A stretch of 36,461 nucleotides of DNA from Thermus igniterrae ATCC 700962 (lineage in GTDB: Bacteria; Deinococcota; Deinococci; Deinococcales; Thermaceae), in contig NZ_AQWU01000052.1 in NCBI RefSeq assembly GCF_000376265.1, positions 1 through 36,461 of the forward strand, written 5' to 3'. Below, one piece after another: positions 22,905 through 30,416 of this stretch. Position 1 is the stretch's first letter; the number at the start of each line of letters is the position of its first letter. Both the position numbers and the translations under genes were made by a program. The notes under the pieces were generated by a model. It saw nothing but the letters and a program-made list of their open reading frames with translations, was not told where the DNA came from and did no database searches.

Positions 22905-22905
22905 T
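22900..22905 (+). promoter_or_regulatory. -10 element TATAAT of a separate bacterioferritin promoter
   Basis: A consensus TATAAT overlaps the nadB stop codon, 17 bases ahead of the bfr ATG, with a GGGAGGAGG ribosome site between them. A -35 is not clear (TGGTCA at 22879-22884 has 15-base spacing). It suggests bfr can be transcribed apart from the nad operon. Confidence 0.5.
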
Positions 22906-22921
22906 TGGGAGGAGGTTTCCT

Positions 22922-23398
22922 ATGAAAGGCCACCCCGAGGTGATCCAGAGCCTGCAGGAAAGGCTTTCCGAGGAGCTTGCCGCCATCTTGCAGTACATGG
23001 TGCACGCGGAGATGGCGGAGAACTGGGGCTTCAAGGCCCTGGCCCGCCACCTCAAGGCCCACGCCATCACCGAGATGCGCCACGCGGAGAAGCACATTGA
23101 ACGCATCCTCTTCCTGGAAGGCTTCCCCGAGGTCGCCCGCATTGGGGAGATCCGTATCGGCAAGACGGTGGAGGAGATCCTCTTCCGCGACTACGAGGGG
23201 GAGCTGGCCGCGGTGAAGGGGTACAACGAGACCATGAACCTGGCCCAGGCCCTGGGAGACAACGGCACGCGGGACATGGTGGCGGAGATCCTCAAGGACG
23301 AGGAGGCCCATGTGGACTGGCTGGAGAGCCAGCGGGAACTGAAGGAGCAGATGGGCCTGGCCAACTACCTGCAGTACCTGGCGGGGGAGGCCTCTTAG
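22922..23398 (+). CDS. bfr: Bacterioferritin
   Basis: A 158-residue ferritin-like protein that oxidises Fe(II) and stores iron in a 24-subunit cage. Every key residue lines up by number with E. coli Bfr: ferroxidase ligands E18, E51, H54, E94, E127 and H130, the nearby Y25, and the heme-bridging M52 in TEMRHAEKHIERILFLEG. It ends LANYLQYLAGEAS. The ATG at 22922 follows a strong GGGAGGAGG site. It lies 17 bases after nadB and converges with the HxlR regulator, whose stop overlaps its own by four bases. The heme-binding Met separates it from Dps and rubrerythrin. Confidence 0.95.
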   Translation: MKGHPEVIQSLQERLSEELAAILQYMVHAEMAENWGFKALARHLKAHAITEMRHAEKHIERILFLEGFPEVARIGEIRIGKTVEEILFRDYEGELAAVKGYNETMNLAQALGDNGTRDMVAEILKDEEAHVDWLESQRELKEQMGLANYLQYLAGEAS

Positions 23399-23718
23399 CC
23401 CACGGGGGCCTTGAGGTTCTTGCGGGCCCAGCGGTCTATGGCGGCGATCACCGCCTCCAGCTCCCGCCCTGCCTCGGTGAGGCTGTAGCGGGTGCGGGGG
23501 GGCATGTAGGACTCCACCCGCTTCTCCACCACCCCCAGGCCCACCAGGTGTTCCAAGCGCTGGGATAGGGTGGCGGGGTTCACCCCCCCGATGGCCCGGG
23601 AAAGCTCGTTGAAGCCCTTAGGCCCCTCCAGGAGAGCGCGGATGATGTGCAGGGTCCACTTCTCCTGGAGGAGGTTTAAGGCCTCATAGACCGGGCAGAA
23701 GGCCTCGGGCTCGGCCAT
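23395..23718 (-). CDS. HxlR-family transcriptional regulator
   Basis: A 107-residue winged helix-turn-helix regulator of the HxlR type. The pattern FCPVYEALNLLQEKWTLHIIRALL, FNELSRAIGGVNPATLSQRLEHL (recognition helix) and VVEKRVESYMPPRTRYSLTEAGREL is diagnostic. C8, in the N-terminal CPV motif, is the position that senses oxidants or electrophiles in some family members. It starts 15 bases after the paaZ stop on the same strand, so it is likely the last gene of the paa operon. Targets are unknown. Confidence 0.9.
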   Translation of the reverse strand: MAEPEAFCPVYEALNLLQEKWTLHIIRALLEGPKGFNELSRAIGGVNPATLSQRLEHLVGLGVVEKRVESYMPPRTRYSLTEAGRELEAVIAAIDRWARKNLKAPVG

Positions 23719-23733
23719 ACCCCCATGGTACCA

Positions 23734-25725
23734 CTACCCCCTGCGGGCCACCAGGGTGAGGAGGGTGTAGCTGGCCACCGTTTTGCCCTCCTGGTTGCGC
23801 ACCTCGGCCGCCCACTCCACCACCCCCGTTTTCTCATCCCGGGGGCGCTTGCGCCGCACCGTGAGCTGTACCTCCAGGGTATCCCCCGCCCCCACGGGCT
23901 CGGTGAAGCGCAGGCCCTCGAGGCCGTAGTTGGCCAGCACCGGGCCTGGGGCCGGGTCCACGAAGAGGCCCGCGGCCGCGGAGAGGACGAAGTAGCCGTG
24001 GGCCACCCGCCGGCCGAAGAGGCTCTGCCGGGCGGCGATCTCGTCGGTATGGGCGTAGAAGTGGTCCCAGGAAAGGTGGGCGAAGAGGGCGATGTCCGCC
24101 TCCGTGAGCGTGCGGCGGTGGGTGCGGAGGGTCTCTCCCACCTCCAGGTCCTCAAAGTACTTGCGGAAGGGGTGGAGAGCGGCGGGTTTCTCTGCCCCCT
24201 TGGCGTACTCCCCGGTGAGGGCCTGGAGGGTGAGGGGGTCCGCCTGGAGGGCCAGGCGGGCCAGGTGCCGCCGTACGGCCAGCATTCCCCCCAGCTCCTC
24301 CCCGCCCCCGGCCCGCCCCGGCCCCCCGTGGAGGAGGCGGGGCAGGGGGGAGCCGTGGCCGGTGGAGGCGTGGGCGTTGCGCCGGTTGAGCACGTGGAGC
24401 CGGCCCACCTCCCCCGCCAGGCCCTGGAGCCAGAAGCGGGCCTCCTCGGGGTCGGGGGTGGCCACGGTGGCCACCAGCATCCCGCCCCCCAGGCGCACCA
24501 GGCGGAGGGCTTCCTGGGGTGTGCGGTAGGGGAAGAAGGTGGCCACGGGGCCGAAGGCCTCCACCTGGTGGAGGGCGGGCTTCCCGGGGTCCTCTGCCAG
24601 GAGGAGGGTAGGGGGGAAGAAGGCCCCGTCGTCCCGGCCGGGGTGGCGCCAGTGGACCCGGGCCCCCGCCTCCAGGAGGGCGGCCACCGCCGCCTCCACC
24701 TCCTCCTTCTGCTCCCTGGAGGCCAAGGGCCCTAGGTCCACCCCTTCCTCCCGCGGGTCCCCCAGGCGCAGGGCCTCCAGCCTTGCCCGCACCGCCTCCA
24801 GGAGGGGCGAAAGGCGCTCCTCGGGGGCGAAGACCCGGCGGATGGCGGTGCAACGTTGCCCCGTCTTAATGGTGAGCTCCTGGGCGATCTCCTCCGCCAG
24901 CCTTTCAAGCTCCTCCGCTCCGGCCTCGAGGCCCAGGAGGGCGGCATTTAAGGAGTCCGTCTCCCCGTTGAAGAGGGCGCCCCCTTCCAGGAAGGCGGGG
25001 TGGCGCCGCAGGCGGTCCGCGGTGGCCTTGGAGCCCGTAAAGTACACGCTGTCCCGGTGGTCCAGGGCGTCCAGGGCCTTCCCCAGGCTTCCCGCCACGA
25101 ACTGAAGGCTGCCTTCGGGCAGGAGGCCCGACTCCAGCATGAGGCGCACCAGGGCCTCGGCCACGTGGGCCGTGGGGGTGGCCGCCTTGGCCAGGGTGGG
25201 CACCCCGGCCAAGAAGGCGGGGGCGAACTTCTCCAATAGCCCCCAGACGGGGAAGTTGAAGGCGTTGATCTGCAGGGTGATCCCCCCCTTGGGGCCCAGG
25301 AGGTGGCGCCCTTGGAAGGAGGCGTCCTTGGCCAGGAGGAGGTTTTCCTCCTCGGGGAGGAGGTTCCCCTCGGGCAGGTTCCGGGCTAAGGAGCTGTAGG
25401 CAAAGAGCACCCCGATGCCCCCGTCCACGTCGTACCAGGCGTCCCGCCGGGTGCCCCCGGTGGTGGCGTAGAGGCGGTAGAGCTCCTCCTTGCGCTCGGA
25501 GAGGTACTGGGCCAGGGCCCTCAGCCTTCGCCCCCGCTCAGGGAAGCCCAGGGCCAGAAGGGCCCTCCCCCCCACCTCCCGCCCCCAGGCCACCGCCTCC
25601 TCCAGGGGAAGCCCCTCGGCGCTCACGTACCCCAGAACCTCCCCCGTGGCCGCGTCCCGCACGGCCACCCCTTCCCCTTGGCCCTCCTGCCATCGCCCCA
25701 GGAGGTAGCTCTGGACTTTTCGCAA
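23734..25725 (-). CDS. paaZ: PaaZ, oxepin-CoA hydrolase / 3-oxo-5,6-dehydrosuberyl-CoA semialdehyde dehydrogenase
   Basis: A 663-residue fusion that opens the oxepin-CoA ring and oxidises the resulting aldehyde in phenylacetate catabolism. The N-terminal aldehyde dehydrogenase domain (about 1-515) has INAFNFPVWG (153-162), the glutamate E255 in FNGETDSLN and the catalytic C292 in KTGQRCTAIRRV. The C-terminal MaoC-type hydratase domain (about 525-663) has SWDHFYAHTDEIAA and FGRRVAHGYFVLS, with the Asp and His of R-specific hydratases. Both active sites look intact. The start is TTG at 25725 behind AAAGGGGGT, 14 bases after paaD; no ATG serves. Length fits E. coli PaaZ (681). Confidence 0.94.
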   Translation of the reverse strand: MRKVQSYLLGRWQEGQGEGVAVRDAATGEVLGYVSAEGLPLEEAVAWGREVGGRALLALGFPERGRRLRALAQYLSERKEELYRLYATTGGTRRDAWYDVDGGIGVLFAYSSLARNLPEGNLLPEEENLLLAKDASFQGRHLLGPKGGITLQINAFNFPVWGLLEKFAPAFLAGVPTLAKAATPTAHVAEALVRLMLESGLLPEGSLQFVAGSLGKALDALDHRDSVYFTGSKATADRLRRHPAFLEGGALFNGETDSLNAALLGLEAGAEELERLAEEIAQELTIKTGQRCTAIRRVFAPEERLSPLLEAVRARLEALRLGDPREEGVDLGPLASREQKEEVEAAVAALLEAGARVHWRHPGRDDGAFFPPTLLLAEDPGKPALHQVEAFGPVATFFPYRTPQEALRLVRLGGGMLVATVATPDPEEARFWLQGLAGEVGRLHVLNRRNAHASTGHGSPLPRLLHGGPGRAGGGEELGGMLAVRRHLARLALQADPLTLQALTGEYAKGAEKPAALHPFRKYFEDLEVGETLRTHRRTLTEADIALFAHLSWDHFYAHTDEIAARQSLFGRRVAHGYFVLSAAAGLFVDPAPGPVLANYGLEGLRFTEPVGAGDTLEVQLTVRRKRPRDEKTGVVEWAAEVRNQEGKTVASYTLLTLVARRG

Positions 25726-25739
25726 GGTAGACCCCCTTT

Positions 25740-26195
25740 CTAGACGGTTTTGAAGGCTTCAAAGGCCTCGCCGCAGGCCTGGCACTGGTAGAGCATCTTG
25801 CACAGGGTAGCCCCGAAGGCGTTTTTGAGGACCACCCGCGGGCTTCCGCACCGGGGGCAGCTGGGGCTGGCCTCGGCCATGGGCAGGGGGAGGGGTGGGG
25901 CGATGCCGTAGCCCAGGAGCTTCTCCCTGGCCCCCGGGGCCATGTCCTCCGTGCTCCAGGGGGTCCTGGCCTCCACCACCTCCACCTCCTCCGCCCCCGC
26001 CGCCTGGAGGGCCTTGGCGATCTCCTCCCGGATGAGCCTGAGGGCGGGGCAGCCGGAGAAGGTGGGGCGGAAGCGGACCCGGACCCTTTTGCCCTCCACT
26101 TCCACCCCCAGGACCATCCCCATCTCCACGATGTTGAGCACGGGGATCTCGGGGTCTTTCACCCCCTTCAGGGCCTCCCAGTAGCGGGCTACCAC
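25740..26195 (-). CDS. paaD: PaaD, phenylacetyl-CoA epoxidase subunit / Fe-S assembly-type protein
   Basis: A 151-residue protein with an N-terminal MIP18/DUF59 domain (VKDPEIPVLNIVEMGMVLGVEV, then FSGCPALRLIREEIAKAL) and a C-terminal zinc-ribbon-like region with CPRCGSPRVVLKNAFGATLC and YQCQACGEAF (four CxxC-type cysteine sets). PaaD is needed for an active PaaABCE epoxidase, probably for cofactor maturation. The start is taken as GTG at 26195, which has a GGAGG seven bases upstream and overlaps the paaC stop by seven bases; an in-frame ATG at 26216 would add seven residues and is the alternative. Confidence 0.9.
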   Translation of the reverse strand: MVARYWEALKGVKDPEIPVLNIVEMGMVLGVEVEGKRVRVRFRPTFSGCPALRLIREEIAKALQAAGAEEVEVVEARTPWSTEDMAPGAREKLLGYGIAPPLPLPMAEASPSCPRCGSPRVVLKNAFGATLCKMLYQCQACGEAFEAFKTV

Positions 26196-26950
26196 GCCTT
26201 GGCCTCCGGGTCCCATCGGGCCACCGACTGCATCTCCGCCAGGAGGGACCACAGGTACTCCGTGTGCTCCTGGCGGCTTTTGGGCACGTACCCTCCCTCA
26301 GGGGGGCGGAGCCCCACCCGCCGCAGGAAGCCTCCCACGGCCTCGAGGTAGGCCCCTTCCAGGGCCTTAGGCTCGGGGACCAGCCCGGCCTCCACCAGGG
26401 CCTCCTCCCCGGGCAGGGGCTGGAAGAGCTGGCGGGCGTAGGGGAAGAGGGTCTCCAGGGCCTCCTGGGCCCGGCGGTGGGACTCCTCCGTGCCCTGGGC
26501 CAGCCGCTCCACCCAGAGGGCGGAATGCTTGAGGTGGAAGCGCTCCTCCCGGTGGGCCCGGGCCGCGGCCTCCGCCAGGGGGGCGTAGGCGCTCTTCTGG
26601 GCCTCCTTGAGCCACATCTCCTCGTAGGCGTCAAAGAGGTACTGGCGCACCATGGTGAAGGCCCAGTCCCCCTTGGGAAGCTCCACCAACACGGCGTTCT
26701 GGTACTCCAGGGGGTCGCGGAGGAAGACCAGGCGGTCGGGGTCGGAGCCGTCCAGTTCCCCCCTAAGCTCCAGCCACATCTTGGCGTGGCCCAGCTCGTC
26801 CTGGGCCAGGTTGGCGATGGCGATGTCCTCCTCCAGGATGGGGGCATGCCCCACCCACTCGGAAAGCCGCTGGGCCAGGACCACCTCGTCGTCGGCCAGG
26901 GCGGTGAGCCTGGCCAGAAGGGCCTCCTTCAGGTACGGGTCCAGGTTCAT
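26189..26950 (-). CDS. paaC: PaaC, phenylacetyl-CoA epoxidase structural subunit
   Basis: A 253-residue ferritin-like helical protein that pairs with PaaA to form the epoxidase core. Markers are [30 protein letters not shown] and [21 protein letters not shown], followed by [20 protein letters not shown]. In the E. coli complex PaaC is a structural, non-catalytic paralogue of PaaA. The ATG at 26950 overlaps the paaB stop (ATGA); the longer open frame upstream merely shadows paaB. Its 3' end overlaps paaD. Confidence 0.94.
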   Translation of the reverse strand: MNLDPYLKEALLARLTALADDEVVLAQRLSEWVGHAPILEEDIAIANLAQDELGHAKMWLELRGELDGSDPDRLVFLRDPLEYQNAVLVELPKGDWAFTMVRQYLFDAYEEMWLKEAQKSAYAPLAEAAARAHREERFHLKHSALWVERLAQGTEESHRRAQEALETLFPYARQLFQPLPGEEALVEAGLVPEPKALEGAYLEAVGGFLRRVGLRPPEGGYVPKSRQEHTEYLWSLLAEMQSVARWDPEAKAW

Positions 26951-27465
26951 TCCTCCACCCCCTTGGCGCTGATGAGGCCGTAGTAGCTCTGGAGGCGGTA
27001 GGTCTTTTCCTTGGCCGGGGCGAACCAGCTTTCTACCACCTCCTCCTTGGGCTCGGTCCCCACCACCACGCGCTCCGGCACCGCCCAGAAGGCCACCCCC
27101 TGGGCCTGGAGGAGGGCTTGCCCTACGGCCTCCCCGGGGCTTCTCGCCGGGAAGCGGCCCACCAGGTCGCCGTAGACCATGCTCCGCCGGTGGCTCCGCT
27201 TGGCGAAGACCCAGTAGGCCTCCTCCTCCCCCAGGGGGCCCTCCAGGGCCTTGGGGTCCCTGAGCCCCTCCTGGGTCACGTGGAAGAAGGCCTCCGCCGG
27301 GGCCACAAAAAGGGCGTAGGCGGCGGGCCGGCGCACGAAGACGTGGCGGGCGATGAGGAGGGCGTGCTCGGGGTCGGCGGCGTGCACGGAGCCCACCATC
27401 TGGGGCGGGCTCGCCGGGGTGTCCTGCTTGATCACCTCGTACCGGGGCCACTCCGTTCCCCACAT
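26947..27465 (-). CDS. paaB: PaaB, phenylacetyl-CoA epoxidase subunit
   Basis: A 172-residue small subunit that bridges the PaaAC heterodimers. Typical blocks are [36 protein letters not shown] and the C-terminal [12 protein letters not shown]-type segment (about 83-95). It is longer than the ~95-residue E. coli PaaB; the second half (about 100-172) includes [18 protein letters not shown] and [15 protein letters not shown]. That extended form is one I associate with Thermus and Deinococcus. It starts nine bases after the paaA stop with an AGGAGGGG site. Confidence 0.9.
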   Translation of the reverse strand: MWGTEWPRYEVIKQDTPASPPQMVGSVHAADPEHALLIARHVFVRRPAAYALFVAPAEAFFHVTQEGLRDPKALEGPLGEEEAYWVFAKRSHRRSMVYGDLVGRFPARSPGEAVGQALLQAQGVAFWAVPERVVVGTEPKEEVVESWFAPAKEKTYRLQSYYGLISAKGVEE

Positions 27466-27474
27466 AGGCCCCTC

Positions 27475-28446
27475 CTAATCCGCGGCCTGGGCCAGCTGGC
27501 GCCGGCCGTAGGCCTCCAGGGCCTCCCGCACCCAGCGCCCCTCCTCGTGGGCCTTGCGGCGGGCCTCGAGGCGGTGCCGGTTCATGGGGCCCTCCCCGGA
27601 GATCACCTTCCAGAACTCGTCCCAGGGGATGGGGCCGTGGACCCAGTTGCCCGTCTTCTCGTCGTAGCGGAGCTGGGGGTCCGGGGGCACCAGGCCTGCC
27701 TCCAGGAGCTCGGGCACGTGCTCATTGAGGAATTCCTGGCGGATCTGGTCGTTGGTCTTGGTCTTGATGCCCCAGCGCAGGAGCAGGGGGGTGTGGGGGG
27801 AGTCGCTGTCGTGGGGGCCGGCCATCATCAGGGTGGGCCACCACCAGCGGTTCAGGGCGTCCTGGACCATGCGCCGCTGCTTGGGGGAGCCCTTGGCGTA
27901 GAGGAGGACGGCCTCCTTGCCCTGCTTGTGGTGGAAGGTCTCCTCGGCGCAGATGCGCACCATGGCCCGGGAGTAGGGGCCGTAGGAGCACTGGGCCAGC
28001 ATGGTCTGGTTCTTGATGGCCATCCCATCCACCAGCCAGCCGATGATGCCCACGTCCGCCCAGGTGAGCGTGGGGTAGTTGAAGATGTTGGAGTACTTGG
28101 CCCTGCCCTCCAGGAGGGCGGCCACCATCTCCTCCCGGGTCACCCCCAGGGTCTCGGCGGCGTGGTAGAGGTACTGGCCGTGGCCGGCCTCGTCCTGCAC
28201 CTTGGCCAGGAGGATGAGCTTGCGCCGCAGGGAGGGGGCCCGGGGAATCCAGGCCCCTTCGGGAAGCATCCCCACCCACTCGCTGTGGGCGTGCTGGGAG
28301 ATCATGCGCACCAGTTGGCGCCGGTACTCCGCGGGCATCCAGTCTCCGGGCTCAATCTTCTCCCCCCGGGCGATCCGGGCCTCAAACTCCTGCAGCCGCT
28401 CCCCGTAATCGGGGTCCTCCGGGTAGCCGATCCTAAGCCGCACCAT
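27475..28446 (-). CDS. paaA: PaaA, phenylacetyl-CoA 1,2-epoxidase catalytic subunit
   Basis: A 323-residue di-iron oxygenase subunit that inserts oxygen into phenylacetyl-CoA to give the ring 1,2-epoxide. Iron ligand motifs are visible: E86-x2-H89 in [11 protein letters not shown] and E169-x2-H172 in [11 protein letters not shown], with E56 in [11 protein letters not shown]. Length fits the family (about 310-330). The ATG at 28446 is preferred to the one at 28470 because GGAGGG lies directly upstream; the gene then overlaps the end of the TetR gene by 14 bases. No paaE reductase or paaK ligase gene is present in the window. Confidence 0.94.
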   Translation of the reverse strand: MVRLRIGYPEDPDYGERLQEFEARIARGEKIEPGDWMPAEYRRQLVRMISQHAHSEWVGMLPEGAWIPRAPSLRRKLILLAKVQDEAGHGQYLYHAAETLGVTREEMVAALLEGRAKYSNIFNYPTLTWADVGIIGWLVDGMAIKNQTMLAQCSYGPYSRAMVRICAEETFHHKQGKEAVLLYAKGSPKQRRMVQDALNRWWWPTLMMAGPHDSDSPHTPLLLRWGIKTKTNDQIRQEFLNEHVPELLEAGLVPPDPQLRYDEKTGNWVHGPIPWDEFWKVISGEGPMNRHRLEARRKAHEEGRWVREALEAYGRRQLAQAAD

Positions 28447-29017
28447 CCTGCCCTCCTTCCTGCACGCCAAGGGCCCTCAGGAGAAGCCCGGCGTACATTT
28501 CCGAAAGTTCTTCCAGGGAAAGCGCTCCCTCCGGGCGGTACCACTGGTAGGTCCAGTTGAGGGCGGAGAGGACGAAAAGGGTGGCCAGGCGCACGTTCTC
28601 CACCCGGAAGACGCCCTTTTCCACCCCTTCCTGGATCACCGCCTGCACCCCCTCCTCATAGCGGCGCCGCAGGGCCTTGGCCTCCTCCAGGAGGGGAGGG
28701 GAGAGGTGCTTCCACTCGTGGAAGAAGACCGTGGCCCGGGGAAGTTCCTGGGCGATGACCCCAAGGTGCCCCCGCACTAAGGCGCGGAGCCGGGCCACGG
28801 GGTCCCCCGGGGGGAGGGCCTCGAGGACCCCCAGGAAGCGGGCCGCCGCCTGGCGCACCACCTCCAGAAGGAGCTCTTCCTTGGAGGCGATGTGGGCGTA
28901 GAGGCTTCCCCCCTGGAGGTTCAGGTGTCTGGCCAGCTCCCGCATGCTGGTGGCGTGGTAGCCCCGCTGGCTGAAGAGGTGGCCCGCCACGTGGAGGATT
29001 TCGTCCCGGCGCTCCAT
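28433..29017 (-). CDS. paaR: TetR-family repressor of the paa operon (PaaR)
   Basis: A 194-residue TetR-type regulator. The N-terminal HTH is [49 protein letters not shown] in overlapping blocks (about residues 1-50); the C-terminal domain binds the effector. It is the first gene of the paa operon and overlaps paaA by 14 bases. A palindromic operator covers its start region, so it is autoregulated together with the operon. In T. thermophilus HB8 a TetR protein named PaaR is released by phenylacetyl-CoA (recalled from the literature), which fits this context. Confidence 0.88.
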   Translation of the reverse strand: MERRDEILHVAGHLFSQRGYHATSMRELARHLNLQGGSLYAHIASKEELLLEVVRQAAARFLGVLEALPPGDPVARLRALVRGHLGVIAQELPRATVFFHEWKHLSPPLLEEAKALRRRYEEGVQAVIQEGVEKGVFRVENVRLATLFVLSALNWTYQWYRPEGALSLEELSEMYAGLLLRALGVQEGGQDGAA

Positions 29018-29019
29018 GG

Positions 29020-29033
29020 CTAACGGTCGTTTG
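29020..29033 (-). promoter_or_regulatory. PaaR operator (palindrome)
   Basis: CTAACGGTCGTTTG matches, at every fixed position, the pseudo-palindrome CNAACGNNCGTTNG that I recall as the PaaR consensus of Thermus thermophilus. It lies three bases before the paaR ATG and just downstream of the -10, so bound repressor would block transcription initiation. Confidence 0.75.
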
Positions 29034-29035
29034 TT

Positions 29036-29064
29036 AGGTTAACACGGCGGGAGGGAAGGGACAA
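29036..29064 (-). promoter_or_regulatory. Promoter of the paa operon
   Basis: On the minus strand TTGTCC (29064-29059) and TAACCT (29041-29036) are 17 bases apart. The start of transcription would fall inside the PaaR operator at about 29029-29031, leaving a leader of only about a dozen bases before the ATG. The match to consensus is moderate. Confidence 0.5.
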
Positions 29065-29089
29065 GTGTCCCGCATCACCTTTCCCGGGC

Positions 29090-30010
29090 CTAGAGGTCGG
29101 GAAGCCTCAGGGCAGCCTCCTTAAGGCGCTCGCGGGAGGCGTGGAGGTAGATCTGCGTGGTGGCGATGGACTCGTGGCCCAGAAGGTCCTTGACCGCGTC
29201 CAGCTCTGCCCCTCCTTCCACCAGCAAGGTGGCGTAAGCATGGCGGAGCTTGTGGGGGGTGAAGCGCCTGGGGTCCAAACCGGCGCGGAAGGCGGCCTGG
29301 CGAAACTTGGCCTCCACCCAACGCACCGAGGGTACCCGCCCCCGGCGCTTGCCCCGGGAGAAAGTGAATATACTCACATTACCCTGGGGAGGCCCCAGTT
29401 CCAGGAGGACCTCCTGGGCCGTCCTGGAAAGGGGCACCAGGCGTTCCTTGTTGCCCTTGCCCACCACCCGCACGGCCACCGGCAGGCTCCCCTCGAGGAC
29501 CACGTTCCGCCCCTTGAGGGAAAGGGCCTCGGAGATGCGCAGGCCCGTGCCGTAAAGCAGGCGGGCCAGGGCGCTGAGGAGCTTGGCCTCCTTTTCCTCG
29601 GCGAAGGCCGCAAAGAAGCGCCGGAGCTCCTCGGGGTTGGGGTGCAGGGGCAGCCGGCGCCCCGTCTTGGGCCGGCCGATGCCCTCCGTGGGGTCCTGGA
29701 CCTCCTGGCCCTCCACCTGGGCCAGGTAGCGGTAGTAGCCCCGGAGGGCAGCCAAAAACCCCTGGACCCGCCTGGGGGCCCAGCGCTCCTCCAGGAGGAG
29801 GGCCCGCACCGCCTCGGGGCTTGGGGAGAGGGCGTTGGCCTCCAGGAAGCGGAACCAGAGGCGGAGGTCCTGGAGGTAGCGGCGCACCCCCCGGGGGGAG
29901 TGGCCCCGCTCCAGGAGGAGGTACTCCGCGTAGGGGGCCAGGGGGAGGAGGGCCTTGTCGGGCCTCCTGATGCCGATGGTTTTCCAAAGAACCTCCCGGG
30001 CCGGATCCAT
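29090..30010 (-). CDS. Tyrosine recombinase (XerC/XerD-like)
   Basis: A 306-residue site-specific recombinase with an N-terminal SAM-like DNA-binding domain (about 20-110) and a C-terminal catalytic domain. The catalytic set is complete: R158 (GTGLRISEAL), K185 (GKGNKER), H253 and R256 (TPHKLRHAYATLL), H279 (LLGHESIATT) and the nucleophile Y288 (TQIYLHAS). It could be the host XerC/D that resolves chromosome dimers or an integrase; no attachment site or phage gene is nearby, so a Xer role is favoured. A TATAAT six bases before the ATG implies a leaderless transcript. Confidence 0.9.
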   Translation of the reverse strand: MDPAREVLWKTIGIRRPDKALLPLAPYAEYLLLERGHSPRGVRRYLQDLRLWFRFLEANALSPSPEAVRALLLEERWAPRRVQGFLAALRGYYRYLAQVEGQEVQDPTEGIGRPKTGRRLPLHPNPEELRRFFAAFAEEKEAKLLSALARLLYGTGLRISEALSLKGRNVVLEGSLPVAVRVVGKGNKERLVPLSRTAQEVLLELGPPQGNVSIFTFSRGKRRGRVPSVRWVEAKFRQAAFRAGLDPRRFTPHKLRHAYATLLVEGGAELDAVKDLLGHESIATTQIYLHASRERLKEAALRLPDL

Positions 30011-30016
30011 GGGGGG

Positions 30017-30022
30017 ATTATA
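30017..30022 (-). promoter_or_regulatory. -10 element TATAAT of a leaderless recombinase promoter
   Basis: Perfect TATAAT on the minus strand, six bases before the ATG of the tyrosine recombinase; transcription would begin on the start codon. No recognisable -35. Confidence 0.55.
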
Positions 30023-30194
30023 TGGGACGGAGGGGGGGCCCGCCCTTCCTGGCGGTCACTCCCTTCCTTTCCCTAGCTGAGTTTCCGGGGACATGCTCCT
30101 GCAGCCTGGCGGCCTGAGGGGGAACAGCAGGGCGTTTTCTGGTTCTAGGGGTTGGGCCTCGAGGCCGGCCTGACCTTGCCCTTTTGCCCTGTCC

Positions 30195-30413
30195 ATGCGG
30201 ACTTCTGAGCCATGGAGTCCGAACTTGTTTTGTTCGCGAAAGCTACCTTTCGCGAAGATTTTTAAACCCTCAAAAAGAACTGAAACCCTCCCGTTGGAGT
30301 TGGAGGATGTCCTCGCCGCCGTGCTGGAGGTGGATGGAACCATCAGCGTGGTACCCCGGGGGGAACCCCAGACCAAGCGGCTACGCCAGGTGCGTTCCAG
30401 CCGAAACCGCTAG
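30195..30413 (+). pseudogene. Probable 3' fragment of a DUF421 (YetF/YcaP-type) membrane protein gene
   Basis: Only the last ~45 codons of a 72-codon frame look like protein: LPLELEDVLAAVLEVDGTISVVPRGE resembles the C-terminal end of DUF421 proteins (a pattern like VRLAVLE.DG.LSVIP). The membrane segments and the rest of that family's ~200 residues are absent. The upstream part of the frame spans hairpin DNA and is unlikely to be translated. I treat it as a decayed remnant; the surrounding 30011-30416 stretch (about 400 bases) holds no intact gene. A small intact gene is the alternative. Confidence 0.42.
30233..30263 (+). terminator. Perfect 10-bp hairpin followed by five T's
   Basis: TTCGCGAAAG (30233-30242) and CTTTCGCGAA (30247-30256) enclose CTAC and are followed by GATTTTT, the form of a rho-independent terminator on the + strand. 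No intact + gene lies upstream within the window, so it may be left over from a lost gene, or be a protein-binding palindrome. Confidence 0.5.
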
Positions 30414-30416
30414 TCC

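Noticed and set aside
27118-28560. Plus-strand open frame of 480 codons opposite paaA and paaB
   Set aside because: Shadow of genes with high GC3; conserved PaaA and PaaB residues lie on the other strand.
29090-30010. Tyrosine recombinase as integrase of a mobile island
   Set aside because: No attachment repeats, tRNA gene, phage or excision genes are near, and the protein looks like a standard Xer recombinase.
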